From Subtercola frigoramans (GTDB taxonomy: Bacteria > Actinomycetota > Actinomycetes > Actinomycetales > Microbacteriaceae): DNA of 64,000 bases. Of the stretch, positions 44,282-55,056 are shown one piece after another. The notes under the pieces were generated by a model. That model searched no databases. It saw only the letters and a list, made by a program, of their open reading frames with translations, and was not told the DNA's origin. Positions within the stretch are counted from its first letter, which is position 1, and each line of letters starts with the position of its first letter. The stretch lies in NCBI RefSeq assembly GCF_016907385.1, contig NZ_JAFBBU010000001.1, positions 930,001 to 994,000 of the forward strand, read 5' to 3'. The translations under genes and the position numbers were made by a program.

Positions 44282-44791
44282 TCAGGAGACGAATGCTTCG
44301 GCAACACCGATCGCGATCATCGTGCTCTCGAGCTGGTCGATCGAGGCACCGGTCTTCTCCCAGAGGAAGACCGCCGCCTTGAAGTCCCGCAGGGCATCCG
44401 TGTAGTCGCGCTGGTCGAATGACGTCTTGCCACGGGCGAGCAGCGCTGTTGCTTCGAGCGCGCTCCACTCGTGGCCCCGGGCTTCCTCGACGCAGATGGT
44501 GAGGTCGGTCAGCGCCGGTGCGAGTTTGCCCTGGTACTGCTGAACCTGCGCCCGGCGGATCCGAGCGGCGAGTGCCTGCTCCCTGTCGCCGGAGAACCGT
44601 GCCTGGCGCAACGCCTCGTTTGCCACATCCCAGGCCTCGTCGAGCCGGTCGAGCAGCCGCAGGAGGCTGACCTTCTCGTTGAGGGCTGACAGGCTCCTCA
44701 GCGTGCCGAGTTCGGCGAGGCGGTTCTCCGCCGACGCAACATCGATGGTCTCGCGGAGGGTTTTCGGGTCGTAGCCGGTGATGATGCTCAA
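44282..44791 (-). CDS. Small TPR-like helical protein
   Basis: 169 residues, all-helical, with repeated 34-residue-like units: LDRLDEAWDVANEALRQA, YQGKLAPALTDLTICVEEA and FDQRDYTDALRDFKAAVFLWEK, each resembling a TPR helix pair with conserved small and aromatic positions. TTG 44791 with GGAG 8 nt upstream gives the start MSIITGYDPKTLRETIDVA, more natural than an ATG at 44833. I do not recognise a named family; proteins of this kind usually mediate protein-protein contact. Confidence 0.7.
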   Translation of the reverse strand: MSIITGYDPKTLRETIDVASAENRLAELGTLRSLSALNEKVSLLRLLDRLDEAWDVANEALRQARFSGDREQALAARIRRAQVQQYQGKLAPALTDLTICVEEARGHEWSALEATALLARGKTSFDQRDYTDALRDFKAAVFLWEKTGASIDQLESTMIAIGVAEAFVS

Positions 44792-44915
44792 GGGGTACGC
44801 TCCAGAACTTCGTGGCCGACATGGGTTCAGCATTCCCCGTCGGCGCGTGTGCAGCTGTCGCAGCCGGTGTCTTCACTGCGACACTCCAAGGTTACCCAGA
44901 ACGGGGGTGGGGCGG

Positions 44916-45818
44916 CTATTCTGACGCGCCCGGCTTGACCTGAAATATACTTCGCGCCGGGGGAGGCGAGGCGACGGCGGTCTGGTCGGTCACCACGGGT
45001 GCGCTGGCGATGAAGGCCCGCAGTTCGGCCCCATCGACAACCTTTGCAGGGGTCGGATCGCTGGCGACCAGCCGCGGCAGCCGGTCGAAAGGCAGGGGGT
45101 TTGCCGAGGCGAACATCACCACGTTGCCGAATCGCCGGGACTTCAGCACCTGGGGATCGACCACCAGGGCCACGTGCGCGAACAGCGCAGAGAGCGTGGC
45201 GGCCTGGCTCCGCGCGAACGCGAGTCCGGCACCATCTGCGACGTTCGCCGCCACGATGCCCGTGGCAGAAAGAAGGCCGGAGACGAGAGCGTAGAACTGC
45301 ATGCTGGTCACGTGTGCGGGTGTGCGCGCTCCGGAGAACACGTCGACGACGACCACGTCGACCGTGCCCTTCAGCCCGGGTGGCAGCTTCGCCAGAACCT
45401 CACGCGCGTCTCCGTGGCGGATCCGGATCTGTGCCTCGCGAGGCAGGGGGAGCTGCTCACGCACGAACTCCACCAGGTCGCTCTCGAGCTCGACCACCTG
45501 TTGTCTCGACGAGGGCCGCGTCGCGGCGATGTACCGGGGCAGTGTGAAGGCGCCCCCGCCGAGGTGGACTGCCGTTATCGGCGCCCCCTCTGGCGCGACG
45601 AGGTCGATTCCGTGCCCGATGCGCCGCACGTACTCGAACGACAGGTAGCGCGGGTCGTCCAGCGCGACGTGCGACTGGGGGGTGCCGTCGACCACGAGGG
45701 TGAAGGCACCCGGTTGGTGGCGATCGGCCTCGACGACGGCGCGAAAACCGTTCGACAGCGTGACCGAGGGGTGATCATCCGCCCCACCCCGCCGGCGCCC
45801 CCTGCTCTGCTCACTCAC
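44916..45818 (-). CDS. Spermidine-synthase-like SAM-dependent methyltransferase fold (paralogue 1)
   Basis: 300 residues. Core of the polyamine aminopropyltransferase family: DPRYLSFEYVRRIGHGIDL, AVHLGGGAFTLPRYIAAT (SAM loop), VVELESDLVEFVREQL with the acidic residue for the nucleoside, IRIRHGDAREVL and VVVVDVFSG. The N-terminal TPQSHVALDDP strand pair is also typical. The catalytic Asp-rich gate of true spermidine synthase is not obvious, so polyamine synthesis is uncertain. It is about 45% similar by eye in motifs to the gene at 59040-59846. Confidence 0.82.
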   Translation of the reverse strand: MSEQSRGRRRGGADDHPSVTLSNGFRAVVEADRHQPGAFTLVVDGTPQSHVALDDPRYLSFEYVRRIGHGIDLVAPEGAPITAVHLGGGAFTLPRYIAATRPSSRQQVVELESDLVEFVREQLPLPREAQIRIRHGDAREVLAKLPPGLKGTVDVVVVDVFSGARTPAHVTSMQFYALVSGLLSATGIVAANVADGAGLAFARSQAATLSALFAHVALVVDPQVLKSRRFGNVVMFASANPLPFDRLPRLVASDPTPAKVVDGAELRAFIASAPVVTDQTAVASPPPARSIFQVKPGASE

Positions 45819-45876
45819 CTGCCGACTCTACCGCCGTCGCCGCACCGCCCCCGCCGCACCCCACCCGAGCCGCGCA

Positions 45877-45953
45877 CCCTCCACGGAACAGTCCACACGC
45901 GCCGGCACGTGCACGCTGCACGCGGAGAACAGTGTGGACTGTTCCGTGGAGGG
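45877..45953. repeat. Long perfect inverted repeat (22-bp arms, 33-nt loop)
   Basis: Positions 45877-45898 and 45932-45953 are exact reverse complements; the arms contain CCACGGAACAGTCCACAC. The 33-nt loop is 45899-45931. It lies between the divergent starts at 45818 and 46049 and makes up a third of that intergenic region. No similarity in arm sequence to the repeat at 25347-25406. Confidence 0.9.
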
Positions 45954-46048
45954 GGGAGCCGTTTCCACAGGCATCCTGGCCCGCACAGTTATCCACCGAA
46001 CCCGTCGAATACCCAGATCGACGTTCGGTAGTCGTCGATGCTCTACCC

Positions 46049-46975
46049 ATGTTGAGAGTTTCTGAGTGCTTTCCGCGTTGGCCGGGTGTCTCCCGCTATG
46101 CCGACCTCGTGGGCGTTGGCGCGACGAGGTTGGAAATGCGCCGCGCCCTGTCGACCGGTGAGATTCATCGAATCTGCCCGGGGTGGTACGCGCTACCCGG
46201 CACCCACCGAGATGTGGTCGGCGCTGTGGCTGCGGGCGGGTCTCTTACGGGGCCATCGGCGGCCGCGTTGCATGGCTTGTGGGTGCCACCCTTCAGCAGG
46301 CTGCACGTCTCTGTACCTCGCGGATCGAGCGGGCGAGCTCTCGACGCGGTGCGATCGGGCCGGCACTGCGTGCACTGGCGCCGCACGCGACGACGCGGCC
46401 ACGACGCGGTTGAGCCGCTCACCTCAGTGTTGCTCGACTGCATCGCGTGTATGACGGAGGAGATGGCGTTGACGGTCATCGATTCCGCGCTCAACAAGTC
46501 GCGCAGAAACCTGATTCCCGAACGCATCACCCAGCGCACGCTGCAAGCCGTCGCTGAAAAACTGCCCGATCGCTACCGCCGCGCTATCGCCCAGGCAGAC
46601 CCGCTCAGCCAATCCGGGCTCGAGACGCTGGTTCGGCTGAGACTCAGGTCGCGGGGAATCGGGGTGACGTCGCAGAAGCACCATGCCGGGGTCGGCCACG
46701 TCGATCTTCTCGTCGGCGATCGGCTCGTCATCGAGGTCGACGGGCGCGAGACGCACGACACAGAAGAGGGTTTCGCCACAGACCGACACCGAGATCTGAT
46801 TCTGTTCCGTGATGATATGCGAAACCTTCGGCTCACCTACGCGCAGGTGATGCACGACTGGCAGACTGTCGAGCCGATCATCCTCAACAAGATACGGCGA
46901 CGGGATCACCGTTGGGGCAGAGGAATGGCCCCAGCGGGGCGGGAATGGCGCCGCCGACCTGTGGGTTATACCTGA
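46049..46975 (+). CDS. AbiEi-like N-domain plus DUF559 endonuclease-like protein
   Basis: 308 residues. N-terminal winged-helix-like part (LVGVGATRLEMRRALSTGEIHRICPGWYALPGTH) resembles the AbiEi antitoxin N-domain. The C-terminal part has the DUF559/Vsr signature: SQSGLETLVRLRL, GHVDLLVGDRLVIEVDGRE with the D...ExD acidic set, and DRHRDLILFRDDMRNLRLTYAQVM. Such proteins are abundant and variable in actinobacteria and are often annotated only as DUF559; a nuclease role is inferred. ATG 46049 was taken; the frame continues upstream through the inverted repeat without support. Confidence 0.82.
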   Translation: MLRVSECFPRWPGVSRYADLVGVGATRLEMRRALSTGEIHRICPGWYALPGTHRDVVGAVAAGGSLTGPSAAALHGLWVPPFSRLHVSVPRGSSGRALDAVRSGRHCVHWRRTRRRGHDAVEPLTSVLLDCIACMTEEMALTVIDSALNKSRRNLIPERITQRTLQAVAEKLPDRYRRAIAQADPLSQSGLETLVRLRLRSRGIGVTSQKHHAGVGHVDLLVGDRLVIEVDGRETHDTEEGFATDRHRDLILFRDDMRNLRLTYAQVMHDWQTVEPIILNKIRRRDHRWGRGMAPAGREWRRRPVGYT

Positions 46976-47002
46976 CAACGCAAAATTGGTCAAGATATCG
47001 AC

Positions 47003-47031
47003 TTTACAACCGGCCGTGACAGGCATATAGT
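47003..47031 (+). promoter_or_regulatory. Promoter of rpoB-rpoC
   Basis: TTTACA (47003-47008) and TATAGT (47026-47031) are separated by exactly 17 bp, close to the sigma-A consensus. Transcription would start near 47038, giving a leader of about 240 nt before the rpoB TTG. No protein or known RNA element was recognised in the leader. Confidence 0.8.
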
Positions 47032-47277
47032 TGTTCTTTGCGCTCCCAGTACTCCTATGCCTTCATATTGTGGTCGGCTCGCGCTGCAGAAACCCTTCGA
47101 TGGTCCCGCGAACCAAGTATCACTCCTGTGATGCGGCCGCTCGCGTGAGTCCGATGAATGGCGACCCGCAGCATCCTCTGGAACTAATCGAACAAGTTCC
47201 GACGACGAGTCTGGCGCGTTCTCGACCAAACATAAACCCAGTACTGAGACCCGACGGGGTCCACGGAGGTTATTTCC

Positions 47278-50200
47278 TTGGCTGCTGCGAGCAACGCAAC
47301 CACCACCACACCCAAGAACGGTCGCGGAGCATCGCGACTCTCGTTCGCCAAAATTTCTGACAACCTGACGGTTCCCGATCTGCTTGCACTGCAGACGGAG
47401 AGCTTCGACTGGCTTGTCGGCAACGACGCGTGGAAGACGCGTGTTGCCGAAGCCAAGAAGCAGGGTCGCAAGGACCTGCCAGAGCACTCCGGTCTGGATG
47501 AGATCTTCGAGGAGATCTCCCCGATCGAAGACCTCGGCGAGACCATGCAGCTCAGCTTCACGAGCCCGTTCCTCGAGCCCGAGAAGTACACCATCGACGA
47601 GTGTAAAGAGCGTGGCAAGACCTACGCCGCTCCGCTGTACGTCGAGGCAGAGTTCATGAACCACCTCACCGGTGAGATCAAGACCCAGACCGTCTTCATG
47701 GGCGACTTCCCCCTGATGACCGAGAAGGGCACGTTCATCATCAACGGCACCGAGCGTGTCGTCGTGTCCCAGCTCGTCCGGAGCCCCGGCGTCTACTTTG
47801 ACCGCCAGCTCGAGAAGACCTCCGACAAAGACATCTACTCGGCTCGCATCATCCCGAGCCGTGGTGCCTGGCTCGAGTTCGAGATCGACAAGCGCGACCA
47901 GGTCGGCGTTCGCATCGACCGCAAGCGCAAGCAGAGCGTCACCGTCTTTCTGAAGGCCCTCGGCCTCACGAGCGAGGAGATCCTCGAGCAGTTCAAGGGC
48001 TACTCCAGCATCGAAGCGACTCTCGAGAAGGATTCCATCCTCACCAAAGAAGAGGCGCTCAAAGACATCTACCGCAAGCTCCGCCCGGGCGAGCAGGTTG
48101 CTGCCGAAGCTGCGCGTGCGCTGCTCGACAACTTCTACTTCAACTCCAAGCGCTACGACCTCGCGAAGGTGGGCCGTTACAAGATCAACCGCAAGCTGGG
48201 CCTCGAGAGCGAGCTGTCGAACTCCGTTCTGACGAACGAAGACATCATCGCGACGATCAAGTACCTCGTGGCCCTCCACGAGAACCAGACCACCCTTCCC
48301 GGCGTACGCGCAGGCAAGAAGGTCGACATCCGTCTCGACATCGACGACATCGACCACTTCGGCAACCGTCGTATCCGTGCCGTCGGCGAGCTCATCCAGA
48401 ACCAGGTTCGTACGGGTCTCTCCCGCATGGAGCGCGTTGTGCGCGAGCGTATGACCACGCAGGACATCGAAGCGATAACCCCACAGACTTTGATCAACGT
48501 GCGCCCCGTCGTCGCCGCGATCAAGGAGTTCTTCGGCACCTCGCAGCTCTCGCAGTTCATGGACCAGAACAACCCCCTTGCGGGCCTGACGCACAAGCGT
48601 CGCCTTTCCGCGCTGGGCCCGGGTGGTCTGTCACGTGAGCGCGCCGGCGTCGAAGTTCGAGACGTTCACCCCAGCCATTACGGTCGCATGTGCCCCATCG
48701 AGACCCCTGAAGGCCCGAACATCGGCCTGATCGGCTCGCTGGCGTCGTTCGCTCGCATCAACTCCTTCGGCTTCATCGAGACCCCGTACCGTCGCGTCGT
48801 CGACGGCGTGGTCACCGAGAACATCGACTACCTCACGGCCAGCGAAGAAGACGAGTACGTCGTCGCCCAGGCCAACGCTCCTCTGACGAAGGACGCCCGG
48901 TTCGCTGAGCCCCGCGTTCTCGCTCGCCAGAAGGGTGGAGAGGTCGACCTCTTCCCGATCGAGGTCATCGGCTACATGGATGTCTCGCCGCGCCAGATGG
49001 TCTCCGTCGCGACAAGCCTCATCCCGTTCCTCGAGCACGACGATGCAAACCGCGCGCTCATGGGTGCGAACATGCAGCGCCAGGCCGTTCCGCTCCTCAT
49101 GAGCGACAGCCCCTACGTGGGTACCGGTATGGAGGGCTTCGCGGCCATCGACGCCGGCGACGTCGTCACGGCATCCCACGCCGGAGTTGTGCAGGAGGTG
49201 TCGGCTGAGGTCGTCACCGTCGCGCTTGACGAGGGTGGCACCGAGACGTACTACCTGCGCAAGTTCGACCGCTCCAATCAGGGCACGAGCTACAACCAGC
49301 GCGTCATCGTCAACGAGGGCGACCGCATCGAGGCCGGAGAGGTCATCGCCGATGGCCCCGCCACCGAGAACGGCGAGCTCGCACTCGGCAAGAACCTGCT
49401 CGTGGCCTTCATGCCGTGGGAGGGTTACAACTTCGAAGACGCGATGATCCTGAGCCAGAACCTGGTGAAGGACGACACGCTCTCCTCGATTCACATCGAA
49501 GAATACGAAGTGGATGCCCGTGACACGAAGCTCGGCAAGGAGGAGATCACCCGTGACCTCCCCAACGTCAGCCCCGAGTTGCTCGCAGACCTCGACGAGC
49601 GAGGCATCATCCGCATCGGCGCCGAGGTTCGCCCCGGCGACATCCTCGTCGGAAAGGTCACGCCCAAGGGCGAGACCGAGCTCTCGGCCGAGGAGCGCCT
49701 GCTTCGCGCGATCTTCAACGAGAAGAGCCGCGAAGTCCGCGACACTTCTCTGAAGGTTCCCCACGGTGAGCGCGGCACCATCATCGCTGTCAAGGAGTTC
49801 TCCGCCGACAACGACGATGAACTGGGCTCGGGCGTCAACCAGCGCGTCGTGGTCTACATCGCCCAGAAGCGCAAGATCACCGAAGGTGACAAGCTCGCCG
49901 GTCGTCACGGCAACAAGGGTGTCATCGCCAAGATCCTCCCCGTCGAAGACATGCCGTTCCTCGCAGACGGTACTCCCGTCGACGTGGTGCTCAACCCACT
50001 CGGTATCCCAGGCCGCATGAACTTCGGCCAGGTTCTCGAGATCCACTTGGGCTGGATCGCCAAGCAGGGCTGGAAGGTCGAGGGCAAGGGCAACAAGTGG
50101 GCCGGCCGTCTGCCAGAGGCAGCGCACGAGGCTCCAGCGAACACGAAGGTCGCGACCCCCGTGTTCGACGGTGCCCTCGAAGAGGAGATCGCAGGTCTCC

Positions 50201-50769
50201 TCGACTCGACCCTGCCCACCCGCGACGGCGACCGCCTGATCGACGGCACCGGTAAGGCGACCCTGTTCGACGGCCGCTCAGGCGAGCCGTTCCCGAACCC
50301 GATCTCCGTCGGTTACATGTACATCCTGAAGCTGCACCACCTCGTCGACGACAAGATCCACGCTCGCTCGACAGGCCCGTACTCCATGATCACGCAGCAG
50401 CCGCTGGGTGGTAAGGCACAGTTCGGTGGCCAGCGCTTCGGTGAGATGGAAGTGTGGGCACTCGAGGCCTACGGCGCCGCGTACGCACTGCAGGAGCTTC
50501 TGACGATCAAGTCGGACGACATCCTCGGTCGTGTGAAGGTGTATGAAGCCATCGTCAAGGGTGAGAACATCCAGGAGCCCGGTATTCCCGAGAGCTTCAA
50601 GGTGCTCATCAAGGAGATGCAGTCGCTCTGCCTCAACGTCGAAGTCCTTTCGGCAGACGGCACCGCAGTCAGCCTGCGCGACACCGATGACGAGGTCTTC
50701 CGCGCTGCTGAAGAGCTCGGCATCAACATCTCCACGCGCTTCGAGAACTCGTCCATCGACGACATTTAG
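47278..50769 (+). CDS. rpoB: RNA polymerase beta subunit
   Basis: 1163 residues, full-length. Starts with TTG after GGAGG (47265-47269, 8-nt spacing), as in other actinobacteria. The rifampicin region near 420-450 is wild type: [28 protein letters not shown], with the Asp, His and Ser that are changed in resistant mutants all present. Then [25 protein letters not shown], and C-terminal [43 protein letters not shown]. Catalytic subunit of RNA polymerase; followed by a 104-bp structured spacer and rpoC. Confidence 0.99.
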   Translation: MAAASNATTTTPKNGRGASRLSFAKISDNLTVPDLLALQTESFDWLVGNDAWKTRVAEAKKQGRKDLPEHSGLDEIFEEISPIEDLGETMQLSFTSPFLEPEKYTIDECKERGKTYAAPLYVEAEFMNHLTGEIKTQTVFMGDFPLMTEKGTFIINGTERVVVSQLVRSPGVYFDRQLEKTSDKDIYSARIIPSRGAWLEFEIDKRDQVGVRIDRKRKQSVTVFLKALGLTSEEILEQFKGYSSIEATLEKDSILTKEEALKDIYRKLRPGEQVAAEAARALLDNFYFNSKRYDLAKVGRYKINRKLGLESELSNSVLTNEDIIATIKYLVALHENQTTLPGVRAGKKVDIRLDIDDIDHFGNRRIRAVGELIQNQVRTGLSRMERVVRERMTTQDIEAITPQTLINVRPVVAAIKEFFGTSQLSQFMDQNNPLAGLTHKRRLSALGPGGLSRERAGVEVRDVHPSHYGRMCPIETPEGPNIGLIGSLASFARINSFGFIETPYRRVVDGVVTENIDYLTASEEDEYVVAQANAPLTKDARFAEPRVLARQKGGEVDLFPIEVIGYMDVSPRQMVSVATSLIPFLEHDDANRALMGANMQRQAVPLLMSDSPYVGTGMEGFAAIDAGDVVTASHAGVVQEVSAEVVTVALDEGGTETYYLRKFDRSNQGTSYNQRVIVNEGDRIEAGEVIADGPATENGELALGKNLLVAFMPWEGYNFEDAMILSQNLVKDDTLSSIHIEEYEVDARDTKLGKEEITRDLPNVSPELLADLDERGIIRIGAEVRPGDILVGKVTPKGETELSAEERLLRAIFNEKSREVRDTSLKVPHGERGTIIAVKEFSADNDDELGSGVNQRVVVYIAQKRKITEGDKLAGRHGNKGVIAKILPVEDMPFLADGTPVDVVLNPLGIPGRMNFGQVLEIHLGWIAKQGWKVEGKGNKWAGRLPEAAHEAPANTKVATPVFDGALEEEIAGLLDSTLPTRDGDRLIDGTGKATLFDGRSGEPFPNPISVGYMYILKLHHLVDDKIHARSTGPYSMITQQPLGGKAQFGGQRFGEMEVWALEAYGAAYALQELLTIKSDDILGRVKVYEAIVKGENIQEPGIPESFKVLIKEMQSLCLNVEVLSADGTAVSLRDTDDEVFRAAEELGINISTRFENSSIDDI

Positions 50770-50780
50770 GCGCTAGCCAA

Positions 50781-50827
50781 TGATGTGATTCGCGGACCGC
50801 GAATCGGGGTATCCGCGGATCACATCA
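50781..50827 (+). other. Competing hairpins in the rpoB-rpoC spacer
   Basis: TGATGTGATTCGCGGA (50781-50796) pairs with 50812-50827 with one G-U wobble around a 15-nt loop. The shorter GATTCGCGG (50787-50795) can instead pair with CCGCGAATC (50797-50805). The two foldings exclude each other. They lie 12 bp after the rpoB stop and before the rpoC ribosome binding site. Confidence 0.7.
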
Positions 50828-50873
50828 TCACCAAACTTCAAAATGTAACTTCCTAATTTCAGGAGAATATAAA

Positions 50874-53800
50874 TTGCTCGACGTTACAACTTTTGACGAA
50901 CTGCGAATCGGTCTCGCTACGGCAGACGACATTCGCAAGTGGTCACACGGTGAGGTCAAGAAGCCCGAAACGATCAACTACCGCACGTTGAAGCCGGAGA
51001 AGGATGGCCTCTTCGGAGAACAGATCTTCGGGCCTTCCCGTGACTGGGAGTGCTCGTGCGGCAAGTACAAGCGCGTGCGCTTCAAAGGCATCGTCTGTGA
51101 GCGCTGTGGTGTAGAGGTCACGAAGTCGTCGGTGCGCCGTGAGCGCATGGGCCACATCGAACTCGCTGCGCCCGTCACTCACATCTGGTACTTCAAGGGT
51201 GTTCCCTCGCGCCTCGGCTACCTGCTCGACATGGCTCCGAAAGACCTCGAGAAGGTCATCTACTTCGCTGCCTACATGATCATCTCAGTCGATGTGGATG
51301 CTCGTCACGAAGACCTTCCGGGCCTTGAGAACGAACTCCGTCTCGAGATCAAGACGCTCACCGACCAGCGTGACTCCCGCATCGCCGACCGTCTTGCGAA
51401 GCTCGAGACCGACCTTGCTGCCCTCGAGGCAGAAGGCGCCAAGAGCGACCAGAAGCGTCGCACCAAGGATGCAGCCGAGAAGGAGATGGGCCAGGCCCGC
51501 AAGTCCTTCGACGAGCAGATCGCCCAGCTCGAGCGCGTGTGGGAAGACTTCCGCAGCCTCAAGGTCGGCGAGCTGAAGCCCGAAGACTCTGTGTTCCACG
51601 AGCTGCAAGACAGGTACGGCCAGTACTTCGAGGCCTACATGGGTGCTGAGGCGATCAAGAAGCGCCTCGAAGCCTTCGACCTCGCCACCGAATCGGACAC
51701 ACTGCACCTGCAGATCTCCGAGGGCAAGGGCCAGAAGAAGATCCGCGCGATCAAGCGACTGCGCGTGGTCAACTCCTTCCTGATCACCGGCAACTCGCCG
51801 GCCGCAATGGTTCTCGACGTGGTCCCCGTGATCCCGCCGGAGCTTCGCCCGATGGTCCAGCTCGACGGTGGCCGCTTCGCAACAAGCGACCTCAACGACC
51901 TGTACCGCCGCGTGATCAACCGCAACAACCGCCTCCGTCGACTCCTTGACCTCGGTGCACCCGAGATCATCGTGAACAACGAGAAGCGCATGCTGCAGGA
52001 GGCCGTCGACGCACTCTTCGACAACGGTCGCCGTGGTCGCCCCGTCACCGGTACCGGAAACCGCGCCCTCAAGTCCTTGAGCGACATGCTCAAGGGAAAG
52101 CAGGGTCGGTTCCGCCAGAACCTGCTCGGCAAGCGCGTGGACTACTCCGGCCGTTCGGTCATCATCGGTGGCCCGCAGCTGAAACTGCACCAGTGCGGTC
52201 TGCCCAAGCAGATGGCACTCGAGCTGTTCAAGCCGTTCGTCATCAAGCGACTGATCGACCTGAGCCATGCCCAGAACATCAAGGCCGCAAAGCGTATGGT
52301 CGAGCGGAGCCGCCCCCAGGTGTGGGATGTGCTCGAGGAGATCATCCGTGAGCGCCCCGTCATGCTGAACCGTGCACCCACGCTTCACCGACTGGGCATC
52401 CAGGCTTTCGAGCCCCAGCTCGTGGAGGGCAAGGCTATCCAGCTGCACCCGCTCGTGTGTACTGCGTTCAACGCAGACTTCGACGGTGACCAGATGGCCG
52501 TTCACCTTCCGCTGTCGGTCGAAGCCCAGGCCGAAGCCCGCATCCTGATGCTGGCGTCGAACAACATCCTGAAGCCGTCTGACGGTCGCCCGGTGACCCT
52601 GCCCACCCAGGACATGATCATCGGCCTGCACCACCTCACCACCGTGCGCGAAGGCGTCATTGGCGAGGGGCGCGCGTTCTCGAGCGTTGCCGAGGCGATC
52701 CTGGCGAAAGACCAGGGTTCACTCGACCTCAACGCCAAGGTGCGCATCCGTCTGGAGAACATCACGTTCGCCGAGGGAGAGGTTCCTGAGAACGCTGTTC
52801 TCGCCGAGGGCAATCACGCCCCCGGTGTGACCCTGGTCGAGACGACCCTGGGCCGCGCGCTGTTCAACGAGACGCTGCCGACCGACTACCCGTACGTCGA
52901 AGCGGTCGCAGACAAGGGCCAGATCTCGGCCATCGTCAACGACCTCGCCGAGCGGTACCCGAAGGTCGAAGTTGCCGCGGCACTCGACCGCATCAAGGAT
53001 GCCGGTTTCTACTGGGCCACCCGCTCAGGCGTCACCGTTGCTCTCTCCGACGTTCTGACCCCGCCGAACAAGCGCGAGATCGTTGCGACGTACGAGAAGC
53101 AGGCCGCCAAGGTGCAGTCGCAGTACGAGAAGGGCCTCACCACCGATGCCGAACGTCGCCAGGAGCTGATCCAGATCTGGACCCGCGCGACCGAAGACGT
53201 CGCAGAGGCCATGCAGGCGAACTTCCCGGCCGACAACACCATCAACCGCATGGTCACCTCCGGTGCCCGCGGTAACTGGCTGCAGATCCGCAACATCGCG
53301 GGTATGCGAGGCCTGGTGAACAACCCGAAGGGTGAGATCATCCCTCGCCCGATCATCTCGTCGTACCGTGAAGGCCTCTCGGTCGCCGAGTACTTCATCG
53401 CGACCCACGGTGCCCGCAAGGGTCTGGCCGACACCGCGCTGCGTACCGCCGACTCGGGGTACCTCACGCGTCGTCTGGTCGACGTCTCGCAGGATGTCAT
53501 CATTCGTGAAGACGACTGTGGCACGACCAAGGGACTCGACCTCATCATCGCGGCGCACGACGCCAACGGTGTACTGGTCAAGGACTCGAACGTCGAGAAC
53601 TCGGTGTTCGCCCGGAGCCTCGCTGCAGACGCAGTGGATGCCCAGGGCACGGTCGTCGCTGAAGCTGGCGAAGACATCGGTGACGTGTTGATCGACAAGT
53701 TGGTCGAGGCCGGCGTCGAGAACATCAAGGTGCGCTCGGTTCTGACCTGTGAGTCGGCCGTCGGTGTGTGTGCTGCCTGCTACGGCCGCTCGCTCGCCAC

Positions 53801-54773
53801 CGGTCTGCTGGTCGACATCGGAGAGGCCGTCGGCATCATCGCCGCACAGTCGATCGGTGAGCCCGGCACCCAGCTGACCATGCGTACCTTCCACACGGGT
53901 GGTTCCGCATCGGCTGACGACATCACGCAGGGTCTTCCCCGCGTGCAGGAGCTCTTCGAAGCACGTACCCCCAAGGGTGCGTCGCCCATCGCAGAGGCCT
54001 CCGGCCGCATCACGATCGAAGACACCGACCGCAGCCGCAAGCTGATCCTCACGCCAGACAACGGCGACGAGGCGATTGCCTACCCGGTGCTCAAGCGCGC
54101 GAGCCTCCTCATCGAGGATGGCGAGCACGTCGAGCTCGGCACGCAGCTGCACGTCGGCGCGATCGACCCGAAAGAGGTCCTGCGAGTGCGTGGCGTCCGC
54201 GCCGTGCAGGAGCACCTCGTCGGTGGTGTGCAGGGCGTCTACCGCTCACAGGGTGTCCCGATTCACGACAAGCACATCGAGGTCATCGTTCGCCAGATGC
54301 TCCGCAAGGTGACTGTCGTCGACCACGGTGACACCGACCTGCTCCCCGGTGAGCTCGTCGACCGCCAGCGCTACAACATCCTCAACCGCGAGGCGCTGAC
54401 CGAGGGTCGCAAGACCGCTTCGGCCCGCCAGGAGGTCATGGGTATCACCAAGGCTTCGCTCGCAACCGAGTCGTGGCTGTCGGCCGCTTCCTTCCAGGAG
54501 ACCACGCGTGTTCTCACGCAGGCCGCCATGGAGGGCAAGAGCGACCCGCTGGTCGGCCTCAAGGAGAACGTCATCATCGGTAAGCTCATCCCGGCCGGAA
54601 CGGGCTTGCAGAAGTACCGCAACGTCACCGTCGAGGCGACCGAAGAGGCGAAGGCCGAGCGCTACCCGAACCGCATCTTCACCGATGACGCCGTGTTCAG
54701 CGAAGCCGACCTGTCGTTCGTCGACTTCGACAGCTTCTCCAGCGACGACTACACCCCCGGCACCTACAACTAG
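50874..54773 (+). CDS. rpoC: RNA polymerase beta' subunit
   Basis: 1299 residues, full-length. TTG start 7 nt after AGGAGA. N-terminal zinc site [19 protein letters not shown] at about 60-78; lid/rudder; active-site [14 protein letters not shown] with the three Mg-binding Asp near 535; second zinc site with DDCGTTKGL and [13 protein letters not shown]; trigger loop region [29 protein letters not shown]. Ends YTPGTYN. Cotranscribed with rpoB. Confidence 0.99.
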   Translation: MLDVTTFDELRIGLATADDIRKWSHGEVKKPETINYRTLKPEKDGLFGEQIFGPSRDWECSCGKYKRVRFKGIVCERCGVEVTKSSVRRERMGHIELAAPVTHIWYFKGVPSRLGYLLDMAPKDLEKVIYFAAYMIISVDVDARHEDLPGLENELRLEIKTLTDQRDSRIADRLAKLETDLAALEAEGAKSDQKRRTKDAAEKEMGQARKSFDEQIAQLERVWEDFRSLKVGELKPEDSVFHELQDRYGQYFEAYMGAEAIKKRLEAFDLATESDTLHLQISEGKGQKKIRAIKRLRVVNSFLITGNSPAAMVLDVVPVIPPELRPMVQLDGGRFATSDLNDLYRRVINRNNRLRRLLDLGAPEIIVNNEKRMLQEAVDALFDNGRRGRPVTGTGNRALKSLSDMLKGKQGRFRQNLLGKRVDYSGRSVIIGGPQLKLHQCGLPKQMALELFKPFVIKRLIDLSHAQNIKAAKRMVERSRPQVWDVLEEIIRERPVMLNRAPTLHRLGIQAFEPQLVEGKAIQLHPLVCTAFNADFDGDQMAVHLPLSVEAQAEARILMLASNNILKPSDGRPVTLPTQDMIIGLHHLTTVREGVIGEGRAFSSVAEAILAKDQGSLDLNAKVRIRLENITFAEGEVPENAVLAEGNHAPGVTLVETTLGRALFNETLPTDYPYVEAVADKGQISAIVNDLAERYPKVEVAAALDRIKDAGFYWATRSGVTVALSDVLTPPNKREIVATYEKQAAKVQSQYEKGLTTDAERRQELIQIWTRATEDVAEAMQANFPADNTINRMVTSGARGNWLQIRNIAGMRGLVNNPKGEIIPRPIISSYREGLSVAEYFIATHGARKGLADTALRTADSGYLTRRLVDVSQDVIIREDDCGTTKGLDLIIAAHDANGVLVKDSNVENSVFARSLAADAVDAQGTVVAEAGEDIGDVLIDKLVEAGVENIKVRSVLTCESAVGVCAACYGRSLATGLLVDIGEAVGIIAAQSIGEPGTQLTMRTFHTGGSASADDITQGLPRVQELFEARTPKGASPIAEASGRITIEDTDRSRKLILTPDNGDEAIAYPVLKRASLLIEDGEHVELGTQLHVGAIDPKEVLRVRGVRAVQEHLVGGVQGVYRSQGVPIHDKHIEVIVRQMLRKVTVVDHGDTDLLPGELVDRQRYNILNREALTEGRKTASARQEVMGITKASLATESWLSAASFQETTRVLTQAAMEGKSDPLVGLKENVIIGKLIPAGTGLQKYRNVTVEATEEAKAERYPNRIFTDDAVFSEADLSFVDFDSFSSDDYTPGTYN

Positions 54774-54782
54774 GTGACCGCT

Positions 54783-54843
54783 GGTGCAGTTCTCTGCACC
54801 GGATGATCGAACGAAGGCCCCTCGCGCAAGCGGGGGGCCTTCG
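54783..54843 (+). terminator. Terminator of rpoB-rpoC (two hairpins)
   Basis: A small hairpin GGTGCAG-TTCT-CTGCACC (54783-54800) begins 9 bp after the rpoC stop, followed by CGAAGGCCCC (54812-54821) pairing with GGGGCCTTCG (54834-54843) and then TCGTTTCG. Confidence 0.8.
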
Positions 54844-55056
54844 TCGTTTCGGGCGTGCGCGCTGAGAGCAGCGGAGCAAAAGTCAAGCATCCCGGCCAGG
54901 CAGTGACTCAGAACGAAACACAGCGACGCATGACGTCATCGACGCGCACTCCACCCGCTTCGTTCACTACTGTCGACGAATCGCGTAAATCGCTCCTTCG
55001 CCCGGTTCTCGATGAGGATTCTCCGGCGAACCCGAAATCCTGTGGAGATGTGCCAG
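54844..55056. other. Region upstream of the DszC-like genes
   Basis: No gene is supported. It contains ATGACGTCAT (54930-54939), a perfect 10-bp palindrome that may be a regulator site for the monooxygenase genes. No clear promoter pair was found. Confidence 0.35.

Noticed and set aside
48631..50127. 498-codon minus-strand frame opposite rpoB
   Set aside because: Antisense shadow: the coding evidence for rpoB is overwhelming and the translated frame is Val/Asp/Leu-biased with no motif.
51285..52634. 449-codon minus-strand frame opposite rpoC
   Set aside because: Same reason; it mirrors rpoC codons.
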